This document shows, piece by piece, positions 42,079-51,269 of a stretch of 64,000 bases of DNA. How positions within the stretch are numbered: position 1 is the first letter of the stretch; every line of letters starts with the position of its first letter. The notes beneath the pieces were generated by a model that ran no database searches, was not told the DNA's origin, and saw nothing but the letters and a program-made list of their open reading frames with translations. Source of the DNA: Dryas octopetala (Eukaryota > Streptophyta > Magnoliopsida > Rosales > Rosaceae); contig OY992833.1 of the NCBI GenBank assembly GCA_963921425.1, positions 23,211,454 through 23,275,453 on the forward strand, read 5' to 3'. The position numbers and the translations under genes are program-made.

Positions 42079-43500
42079 TTAATAACTAGTGCTAGTTCCT
42101 CCACCATGTGCATGTGGAAGCCTAGGAACTGGCGTTGGCCACCATGGAAGAACCAATGGGAACAATAAATGGCCATTAGTCAAAGTCTTTCCAGATATCT
42201 TTGACCACCATAATGAACGAATGTGGCACATGACAATGTCATCACCCATAATTAGATACAAGATATCCTCATTATTTGGGTCAAGAGCTAGCAGATCAAC
42301 TCTCAAAGGATCACCGTGAACCGGCACTTTGTCTAGTCGATACTCCTTCCAGTGTTTCAAACTCAACGTGCCATCAGCTCCATCCACGACCATCTGATCT
42401 TGTTCTTCTTTCAAATCCCATACATACAGAGTCATGCAAGTACTGTTGAAGTGGCACATCCGCAGACGCCCCTGGCACACACCCATGCACTGAAGGGCAA
42501 ATTGGTAGTTTCTTGGCTCATCAAATTCAATGAAACGACATTTATAATTATGATCAATAACATCATCGCCGTTGGTACTAGTACTACTACTACTAGTAGT
42601 TGTGTCATTGTTGGTGATCATGAACGGATCCAACCCAATAAAAAAGTTAAGCTGATTTTCCCAATACAGCATTCCATTGTAAGCAAAGCTCCCATAACAA
42701 TCAAAATGACAAGAAAAGCCTCGTGGGGTTGATACAACACACTCTCTCCATTCACCAGTCTCAGAAGAGAAGATCTCCACGTTGAATTTGAAGTTGATAT
42801 GATAACGTTTCCAATCATCTCCTACAACTTTATCAGGACGAAGAATCCTCACAACCCTGCACCTATAGTCAGCATTAATACGAATCTGTTGTTTATCCAC
42901 TTTTTGATGATCATCACCGTCTTCGTCCTTATAGTAGGGATCGCAGATGAATCCCACTGGAACTACTCTCCTGTGGCATTGAGGAGCAGGAGGAAGAGCA
43001 AGCCATTGCTTGGTGTATGGGTTGCATATATAGTAATCACGTTGATAAAACTTGCTTGCACAGCACAAAAGTAAGTCATTATATGTGGCTAACACAATTG
43101 GCTCTTCTTTCAAAGGGAGGAAACTCAGAGAGAAGCTTAATGTTGCATCGGATGACATTGATGCTGGTGGAGGGAATTTCTTTGCTTTTTTGTCTATGTG
43201 AGTGCGTAGCATCGAGGATTGCTTCTCACTCTGGAGACGTAGAAAGCGGCCAATAAAATAAGGTTCAGAGAGGAGAGTACCCCAACGCTTGGACACGCAC
43301 TTGCATTGAAAAACCAATTTGTTGCAAGGGAGTCGACAAAGGATTTCAACCAATAGAGTCTCAGGGAGATCATTAATGTTAGTCTTGGATTTCGATTATG
43401 TTTTTGATCTTTTACAGCACTCATGAATATGTCTTTTTGACCGTGTAAAGTATCGATGAATATGAGAGGCCGGTGCTCCAAATGTAGCACTACCTGTCAT
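42079..43500 (-). CDS. F-box protein gene with an early in-frame stop
   Basis: From an ATG at 43498-43500 the single-exon frame reads MTGSATFGAPASHIHRYFTR..., meets TAA at codon 35 (43396-43398), then continues without any further stop for over 430 codons to 42079. After the stop comes a clear F-box, NINDLPETLLVEILCRLPCN, then KLVFQCKCVSKRW, and a C-terminal F-box-associated-like region (YYICNPYTKQWLALPPAP, AYNGMLYWENQLNFF). F-box proteins recruit substrates to SCF ubiquitin ligases. No in-frame ATG lies between the TAA and the F-box, so translation would need a non-AUG start, read-through or an alternative first exon. Recently inactivated, or a real gene with an unmodelled start. Confidence 0.75.
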
Positions 43501-44024
43501 GGCGGGCTTGCAGACCAATATGATCGAGTTCCTGAAACTAAACTAAACTAGGCTTCTTAATTGCCCCAAACGAGCAAAAGTATATATAATAGTTGAATAG
43601 GTAAGGTCAATCAAGTAGCTGACATTAACTATCTAGGAAACCCAATACAACTAGGAATCCCAATACAATTAAAACAGAAAGTAAATCATGAAATTAAGCT
43701 ATCGTAAAAGTATATAATTACCCATTGAATCCACCTCATGTGCTGTGAAATTTCATACTGCTCCGATCTGGATTCTGGAGGCCGGCCGTTTTATTTCTAC
43801 TGTTTTCTTTACTTATTTTTTATTTATATTTATTAAAGGGTAAAGGTGACTTCTACCAAAAAAAATAAAAAGCCAAAGTCCTTTCCGGCACAAGTCATCG
43901 GGTGAGCTAGCCAGCCTAGCCCGGCCCGCTATTGCATTGAGCTAAGCTTGAGTGGGAGGGCATTTTTGGAGTATTTAAAAATTCACTTTAAAGCCCTGTT
44001 TGCTTAATATATTTTACTCACTTA
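43501..44024. other. Spacer upstream of the F-box gene
   Basis: No gene. It contains AAGTCCTTTCCGGCACAA (43875-43892), which recurs almost unchanged at a rearrangement junction near 48050, and GCCCGGCCCGC-type GC words near 43919. Confidence 0.5.
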
Positions 44025-44268
44025 AATTTTAACCCATTTTTCATTGCATCACTTAAAAAAAATTGAATCAATATGACATTTCAATTTAAAAAAATTTGCA
44101 ATGTACAATCTCTGTTACATTCTGTTAGTTTTTTCATTAAAAATGAGGGCATTTTAGTGTTTTCATGTTAGTTCTATTGTTAACAGAGGTTGTAGATTGC
44201 AAATTTTTTTAAATTCAGATGTTACATTAATTCAAATTTTTTATTAAATTGTAAAGTGAAAATAATCC
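44025..44268. mobile_element. Small foldback MITE
   Basis: Left-arm words TTAAAAAAATTTGCAATGTA and CAATCTCTGTTA are answered by reverse-complement matches in 44180-44265 (ATTTAAAAAAATTTGCAATC, CAACCTCTGTTAACA). The loop is about 60 bp. Confidence 0.65.
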
Positions 44269-44495
44269 TATAATAAAATATATAACATTCAGAAATTTTT
44301 CCAGCCTGACCAGCTAAGGTCATAAGGCCTGGCCTCCTAGGACGGGATTGAGTGGGCTTGGGTTTGTGTGTTGTGCCCAAGATCAACCCCGCCCAAAAAT
44401 GTCAAAAAGCCTATTAAGCCCAGCCCAAGCCCATTATTTAAAGATGAGATGGCCTGGCCCAATAATGAAGCCTAACAAGGACCTAAATTGTAGTT
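44269..44495. other. GGCC/GGGCTT-rich spacer
   Basis: Low-complexity GCCCAAGCCCA- and GGCCTGGCC-type words, no reading frame. Possibly an old element end. Confidence 0.3.
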
Positions 44496-45490
44496 TTGAC
44501 GAAAATTTTTGATGGTCCACAAATATGGAGATTTCGATAATTTTTTGGCATAAATTTAATTTAGACACATAACTATATAAGCTATTTCAACGGGCTCCAT
44601 GAACTTTAAAATATTTCAAATATACACTCGATCTATTATCTAAATTGAAAAATGAATTTTTGTCCATTGATTCGTTGAGAGATCAGTTAAATGACAGCTT
44701 GGATTTTGCTGACCGGGATTACTTGACGACGTGGTGCTATCTCAGCAAACATTTTCCGCCGAATGAGCGACACGGGCCCACAATTTAATAATAATAGAGA
44801 AAGTAAGAGTTTGTGGGCCCGTGTCAGGGGTTAGGTGGACTCGTGTCGCTCATTTCCCGCCAAATGAGTGACACAGGTCCACCTAACCCCTGACACGGGT
44901 CCACAAACTCATTATCTTTTTCTCGCTCGTTGAACACAAGTGAGAGATTTATATTCGAATTTGAGGGAAAACGTGATATTTTTTGGAGACTAAATGGTCA
45001 GGAGAGCGTTCGACGAGCGAGAAGGAGGTGATGGATGTGTGGGCCCGTGTCAAGTGGACATGTGTTGCTCATTTGGCGGGAAATGTATGCTGAGTTGGTG
45101 CCACGTCGCCAATTAATCCTCGTTAGCAAAAGTTAAGCTGATATTTAACTGATCTCTCAATAAATTGATGGACAGAATTTCATTTTTCAATTTACATAAT
45201 AAATCAGGTGTATATTTGAAATATTTGAAAGTTTATGGACCCCGTTGAAATAGCATATATAATTATGTGTCTAAATTGAATTTATACCTAATTTTTTTGA
45301 TGAAATACCAAAATCGGTAAATATTACACAAAAACAGTGAAATAAGGAAATTAATTTTGAATAAAATTTTTGAAAATATTTATTTAATCAATTATCTACT
45401 ACATTAACAAAAAATATTGAATAAACTAATTACATAATTGATATGTAATATAATATAAATATAATGTGTGGTGGCAAATACTGTTATTTT
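44496..45490. repeat. Second copy of the CGAAATTTCG-family repeat, split by a foldback
   Basis: The borders (44496-44550 and 45287-45490) resemble the 9972-10995 repeat. In particular TATTTAATCAATTATCTACT and the following ~120 bp match about 10085-10205. A long inverted-repeat element occupies 44551-45286. Confidence 0.55.
44551..45286. mobile_element. Compound palindromic element (long TIR plus inner hairpin)
   Basis: Outer arms of roughly 200 bp are inverted: TAAATTTAATTTAGACACAT and TATTTCAACGGGCTCCATGA on the left are matched, reverse-complemented, at 45200-45286. Between them a second perfect-looking hairpin with ~50-bp arms lies at 44807-44911 (TTGTGGGCCCGTGTCAGGGG versus CCCCTGACACGGGTCCACAA). 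No protein gene. The target duplication is unclear. Confidence 0.85.
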
Positions 45491-46195
45491 GACTTTTGCA
45501 TGAAAGGATATTTACTTAATCAATTATCTATTATTTTGCTTAAAAAAAGTTTAAGATCTTAGGTGCATTCATATATAATAATTTATATAGTTAAGTAAGT
45601 ACAATGCACAATAATACTTATTAATTTATGCAAAATAAAAAAATAAAATAGACTTGTTAATTTACACTTTTTATTTGCATGATAAAATATAAATAAATAT
45701 ATCAAAAGAAAAAAAAAACTTAAATTCCATGAATTTAGTCATGGAAGTGAGGCATGTAGACAGAACATTGCATCATGCATTCTCAATGAAACATGCCATT
45801 GCATCATACATTCTCAATGAAACAGGCCGTGATCTTTATCACTCTAACAAATGTTAGCATAGCAGGAAACCAATTGTTGAAATCCACAGAGAAACAAAAA
45901 GTGATTTTTGTAAATAATGGATGAAGAACTCGATTGATTACCTTGAAGGAACTATCTTGATTATCGAAGGGAACATAGCTGCCTTGAGACTAATCGAACA
46001 GAAAGATGAGAATGAGAAAAAGAGAAGATATTTCAAAAGAATTTAAAAATCCAAACGCAGATGGACAATTTTCTCAAATAAGTTATAATAAATAATCTTT
46101 TTTCATGGTGCGATGCTGCAATGGTCTACTGTTCGGGTGGAGGCACCCGGAACCATCTCCGCCTCTAGGTACCCCAATTGGGCAGCAATCCGAGT
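45491..46195. other. AT-rich spacer
   Basis: No gene. It contains a 30-bp direct repeat (CATTGCATCATGCATTCTCA / CATTGCATCATACATTCTCA) near 45768 and 45796. Confidence 0.4.
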
Positions 46196-46199
46196 AAAT

Positions 46200-47095
46200 G
46201 GCGGAGAAAGAAAGGATGACTAGATTCTTGCCTGCCAAAACGATCGATTCTTGAAAAGCCATTAGCGTAAAGTTCATTAGTAAGACTAATATCAATTAAT
46301 TATGGGAACCATTGCATTGCAGGCTCTGAATCAACCACTACCACGCCATCGCCTAGGGCATTCCAGTAAATGCCGCTGTCATCGATATTGGCGAATGCGT
46401 TAATTTCAAACATATTATCAAAAGATTCAACTTCCAGCATAACACTGTTGTCTATATTGCTGAGTAGCAAATATAATTTGAAAATGAATGGATTTGGATA
46501 CGGTGGAGACTTAAAATGGCATAGGAAGAGAGTTGTGAGATGGTCATCGTCTTTTCAAGAAAGGGGGTTTAAAAGAAAGAAAATGGTGCGGTTCATTTTA
46601 ACGCTGCCATTTAGAGGATCTTTTTCTCTTCAATTAAACGCAATTTGCTTGCAAAACTTCCATAGACAACAAAGAGATCCTCTAAACGGCAGCATTAAAG
46701 ATGAACCGCACCTTTTTCTTTCTTTTAAACCCCCTTTCTTGAAAAGACGACGAGCTCTCTTTATGCACCATCATTAAGTCTCCGTCCTATCCAAATCCAT
46801 TCGTTTTCAAATTATATTTGCTACTCAGCAATATACACAGCGGTGATATGTTGGAAGTTGAATCTTTCGTCAATATCTATGGCAATATGTTTGAAATTAA
46901 TGCGTTCGCCAATTTCAATTACAGCGGCATTTACTGGAATGTCCTTGGCGATGGCGTGGTAGTGGTTGATTCGGAGGCTGCAATGCAATGGTTCCCAGAA
47001 TTAATTGCTATTAGTCTTACTGATGAACTTTACGCTAATGGCTTTACAAGAATCGATTGTTTTGGCAGGCAAGAATTCAATCATCCTTTCTTTCT
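46200..47095. repeat. Long inverted duplication (~420-bp arms, ~45-bp loop)
   Basis: The left arm, about 46200-46622, is the reverse complement of the right arm, about 46668-47095, with roughly 85-90% identity by eye; for example TCTTTTCAAGAAAGGGGGTT (46550) against AACCCCCTTTCTTGAAAAGA (46727). The right arm keeps a long open frame (46818 onward: MLEVESFVNIYGNMFEINAF, IYWNVLGDGVVVVDSEAAMQ) of unknown family. The left arm in reverse holds a diverged version. A transcript across it would form a long near-perfect hairpin. The right arm runs directly into the CAP-D3 partial copy. Confidence 0.85.
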
Positions 47096-47117
47096 CTATT
47101 GTCAACCTGGATTGCTT

Positions 47118-49191
47118 CACTTGGGATTCTTGTCGGGTGATGATACAAGCCAGGCTGTGTTGAAAGAAGTTATGGGGTTTGGCAATGCAAGTGATCAAAG
47201 GTCGGAGGGTTGGATGAATGAAATTTTGAGGAAAAGGTAATGGATGAGAAGGCAGCGCGCTGTGAGGAAGGCTGCACTTCTTTTGGTTACCAAGCTGATA
47301 GCCATTTTAGGCAGTGGCTTTGATGGAGCCTTGGTCAAGACTATGGGCGTGGCTTGTTCTGATCCACTTGTTAGCATACGTAAAATGGCAATTTCAGCTC
47401 TTTCAGTGGTAAATTTTTTCACCTGGTTGTTCTTCATCTAACTGATGTTTTAGTTAAAGTTTGAAGTTTCTAATTGGTTTGCATTGTGTAGCTAAAGTTA
47501 GAGATTTTGGTATCTAATTGCCTTGTAATACTTTGTGTAGTCTCCCAAATCTCATCTATTCTATTTATTTATACTAGCTTATTGGCATGTGCTCTGCACG
47601 TGTCAATTGACATTTTTACTGTGTTTTTTTTTTTTTTGTATTTTGTTCTTAGTTTTACAACTACTCACAACTATCTCCATATTGTAAGGTAGTGGGTTAT
47701 TTTTATTTTTATTTTTTTAAATTTATTTTAATGGTTGTATTTTACAATTATGCCCTCATTTATGAGGTTTTTCTTTATGAGATTAGTTGTTGAATGAAGA
47801 AAAATTTAGACAATTTCATTCTTGGTGAAGCTTGTAACACCAAACCTTTCTTCTCACTTTATAATAATAAAGATTTGTGACAATATATACTTTTAGACAC
47901 TTGTCTTGTACTTAAAAAAAGTCACCCTGTTAACGTCTTCCCATGCCAAGATTAGTCCTTCACTTTCCGACCACCTGGAGCACAAACTCAACTCACAATG
48001 GTTGTCTTAGTAAGAAACACTTTCAAAAAAAAAAAAAGCCGAAGCCCTTTCCGGCACAAAAGCTTATCTCAAAAGCTTCTCAGATTTTAGAGAAGTATAT
48101 TTCGGAGGATTCAGATGCAAACAGAAAAGGAGGCTTCTTTACGCCGCCTAGAAGTGGGACTAGAAAGAGCAAGAGAGCTATGGTCATGTCCAGTTCATTG
48201 TCACAAGCAGTCACAGCAGTTTATACCATCGGGTCTTCGGTTATCATTTGTCCATCTGCTGATATGAACACCGTCATTCCACTACTATACACCATCATCA
48301 CTTCTGGGAATCCTGATCCAAAAGTGAATAAATTAACAGGCTCTACAGTCTCTCTAAAGCAGACAGCCCCTTCTTTGTACATTCAAGCATGGTTGACACT
48401 ATGGGAAAGATTTGCCTTGCAGATGAAGAAATTGCAAAGAGTTATATTCCTCTGTTTGTGCAGGTTTGGTCATCGACTTGTGCTTCTTTTTGTTTAACGA
48501 TCATCCACTTGGCATCTTTCAATTGATTCTTTAAATTTTTTGCCTCATGTATAAATACCGATTGAGTTTCAAATCTTACAAGATTTCTATAGGAACTTGA
48601 GAAGAATGATTGTGCAGCCCTTCGCAACAATCTGGTATTGGTGATGGCAGATTTTTGTGTTCGCTGTACTGCTTTAGTTGATTGGTAAGACCTGTAAAAC
48701 TTTACCTTAAGTGAACTACATTTGAGTAATCTCGTTGATATTTAAACAAAATATGAAGAATTAAAGTTGAATTATTTTGATAATTAAAATCCAGGCAGAT
48801 CACTAATTCTATATTCAAACTATATTGTCATATTCAGAGGGACTATGTGAAGTAGAGAGGAGTTCTGTTCCTTAGATTTCTTCTGTCACTTGTTGATGAG
48901 TCAGAAAAGATAAGGCAGCTTGCCAATTTTCTTTTTAGCAACATTTTGAAAGGTTACAAGTTTTTTCCTCTCGCTATCATGTATTACAGTTGGGAAATTG
49001 GTTTATATTTCTCTCATCGAGCTTTGACCATTCTACATGATTTTGTTTTTGTTTAGTTTTTCAGTCAAGGCACCTCGATCTCCTAGGATATAACAGTTTT
49101 ATAGAAGCAATTTTTGTTCTGAATGACTACCATGCCCACAATGGACATAGTGATGCTCACGGCTCACAAGCAGAGAGCAGACTCTTTTTGG
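47118..49191 (+). pseudogene. Partial rearranged copy of CAP-D3
   Basis: Collinear with the gene at 33.4-39.7 kb: end of exon 1 (to 47409), part of intron 1, the 3' part of exon 3 (about 48060-48463), exon 4 (48593-48684), exon 6 (48837-48952) and most of exon 7 (49065-49191). Missing are the start of exon 1, exon 2, the start of exon 3, exon 5, and exons 8-9. The frame is broken: a stop just after GGAAAAGGTAA (47239), a stop in exon 6 (GAAGTAG) and small indels. Similarity is very high even in introns, so the duplication is recent. It cannot make a working condensin subunit. Confidence 0.93.
47574..47872. mobile_element. ~300-bp insertion unique to the CAP-D3 copy
   Basis: The parent intron reads TTATTTATATTTGTGACA (35120-35137). 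In the copy about 300 bp starting CTAGCTTATTGGCATGTGC and ending AATAATAAAGA splits this site. It contains a short palindrome (GTGCTCTGCACGTG). The type is undetermined and no clear target duplication is seen. Confidence 0.65.
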
Positions 49192-50022
49192 TCTTCCTCA
49201 TACTTCATTGTAAATGTAAACAGACTGTACCTACTAATAAGTGATGTAACCCATAATCATGTTCTGTAAATCAATCAACTTTTACTCTCTGATCCTTCTT
49301 GTGTATTGCTTCCAGTTCCTTGTTTGTTTGTTTTTGTCATGTTCATTATCCACAACCAAATATCAAGATATCATGGGCAGTTGGGCACTTATGTAAATGG
49401 GCCGGGCTTTGTTATGGAGCATTCTGAACCCAAACTATTCACGGGCCTAATAGGACCTCCAAGTTTTGGATTGCGTGTTAAATTGCATTTTTGGTCCTTT
49501 ACACCATGTTGACGTGGCAGGCTCTAATTTGATGGATCACGATTCATGGTGCTTGAGTCCTTTACCCACCACTCTCTGCTGTTGGGTCCGGTGCTTTGTG
49601 TCCAAACCCTTGTCTCTCTATTTCGCACAACAGCACGCACTGTTTAGAGGGTTTCGATCTATTTCTCAGGTAACCTTCTCTTATTCATGTTCTTTTTCAA
49701 CAATTTAGACCTTAATTTTGTTTGAGTTTATATAGATACAACCGACAATATTTCTACTTTGCTAATTCATATATATATGAATTTTATATGTGTGTTTTGG
49801 TATGTATTCATGAACTGATTCATCGAAATCTAATCCACATTCCTTTGATTTAGGACTTTTGAATTCACGGATTGGATTATTGGAACCTCAAACTTTCATT
49901 TGGTGGTTGTAATTGAGTTTGGTACTTGCCCAAATCGATCACTGGTTTGTCCATGCTAGCGTTTCTTGTTGTAATTGAGTTTTGGGAATTGGGTTTGTTG
50001 AATTATTAAGTAGGTCTTGATA
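49192..50022 (+). promoter_or_regulatory. Promoter and 5' leader of the DnaJ gene
   Basis: A candidate leader exon ends at a good donor (TTTCTCAG|GTAACC, 49669/49670), with a leader intron to about 50012. No other gene is seen. Confidence 0.45.
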
Positions 50023-51078
50023 ATGGATAGTAATAAGGATGAAGCTTTGAGATGTGTTCGCATTGCCGAAGAAGCAATTGCGTCCGGTAACAAAGGGCGT
50101 GCTCTGAAATTTATCAAAATAGCGCAACGCCTTAATCAGAGTTTGCAAGTTAATGAACTGTTGGCTGCGTGTGAGGAGCTTGATTCGGGGTCTCCTGCAT
50201 CGTCCATTGGTGAAAAGGGTGTTAGTGAGATTAAGAACGAGCCTGGTCGGGAGAAATTGGACCAAGGTTTGAATGTGGAGCGGAGTTATACCGAAGAGCA
50301 TGTTCAATTGATTAGGCAGGTTAAGAGAAACAAAGACTATTATGCCATTCTTGGTGTAGAAAAGACTTGCTCAGTTGAGGACATTAGGAAGGCTTATAGG
50401 AAATTGTCATTGAAAGTCCATCCTGATAAGAACAAGGCTCCTGGTTCAGAAGAGGCATTTAAGGTAGTAAGCAAGGCTTTCAAGTGTTTGAGTGATGAAG
50501 ATTCGAGGAGGCAGTATGATCAGACTGGATTGGTTGATGAATTTGAGTACAACCAGCAGCACAATGTGAGGAGGAGAAGGCGGAGGAGAGCTGGGCATGA
50601 CTTGTTTGATGATGATTTTGACCCTGATGAGATATTCAGGGCATTCTTTGGTCAATCGGACATGTTTCGGTCAAGTCATGTTTATAGGGCTAGAGGAACA
50701 GGTGGTCATCAGAGGGAGGAGTTTCAGGGAGGGGGACCTAATATAATGCTTCTTATTCAAATATTACCATTCTTGGTAATTTTATTGCTTGCATATCTGC
50801 CTTTTTCAGAGCCCAACTACTCTCTGCACAAAAATTACAACTACCAGATTCCCAAGACGACTGAGAAACACGGGGTGGAATTTTATGTTAAATCACCAGT
50901 GTTTGATGAGAATTATCCACTTGGAAGTCCTGCTCGAGCTAACATTGAGGACAGTGTGATCAAGGATTACAAAAATGTGCTTATGCACTACTGTCGTGTT
51001 GAGCTGCAGAGGCGTCAATGGAGTAGGAATCTTCCTACTCCTCACTGCAATAAGTTGAATGCCCTCGGAGTAGCATGA
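50023..51078 (+). CDS. ER-type DnaJ co-chaperone (DNAJ49 / DUF1977)
   Basis: Intronless coding exon of 351 residues starting at ATG 50023 (MDSNKDEALRCVRIAEEAIA). Layout: an N-terminal helical region (1-50) with the KGRALKFIKIAQRLN motif of this family, a J domain at about 104-168 with the HPD triad at H133-P134-D135, an RRRRRRR stretch, an acidic DDDFDPDEIF segment, one membrane helix at about 241-262 (LLIQILPFLVILLLAYLPF), and a C-terminal DUF1977 domain. This is the plant homologue of DNAJB12/B14: anchored in the ER membrane, it stimulates Hsp70 ATPase in protein quality control. The length matches plant family members and the gene is intact. Confidence 0.93.
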   Translation: MDSNKDEALRCVRIAEEAIASGNKGRALKFIKIAQRLNQSLQVNELLAACEELDSGSPASSIGEKGVSEIKNEPGREKLDQGLNVERSYTEEHVQLIRQVKRNKDYYAILGVEKTCSVEDIRKAYRKLSLKVHPDKNKAPGSEEAFKVVSKAFKCLSDEDSRRQYDQTGLVDEFEYNQQHNVRRRRRRRAGHDLFDDDFDPDEIFRAFFGQSDMFRSSHVYRARGTGGHQREEFQGGGPNIMLLIQILPFLVILLLAYLPFSEPNYSLHKNYNYQIPKTTEKHGVEFYVKSPVFDENYPLGSPARANIEDSVIKDYKNVLMHYCRVELQRRQWSRNLPTPHCNKLNALGVA

Positions 51079-51269
51079 AGGTAAGTTTGTGTTATTTCAT
51101 TTTTCAAAAAAGAACAAAAATCTATGGTGTTAAGTGTGGTGTCTTGGCTGTGGTAATGGTACCAACACTTTCTGTTCATTGTGTGCTTGATTAGGGACTC
51201 TTCTTCCACCGTCATAACCTAGGTTTTTACATGCCATAAAACTCTTTTTGTGAAGTCGTTCTACTGGTT

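Noticed and set aside
42079-43353. F-box gene beginning at a TTG codon (43353)
   Set aside because: The F-box motif starts upstream of that codon and the frame is open further back, so TTG is not a plausible natural start.
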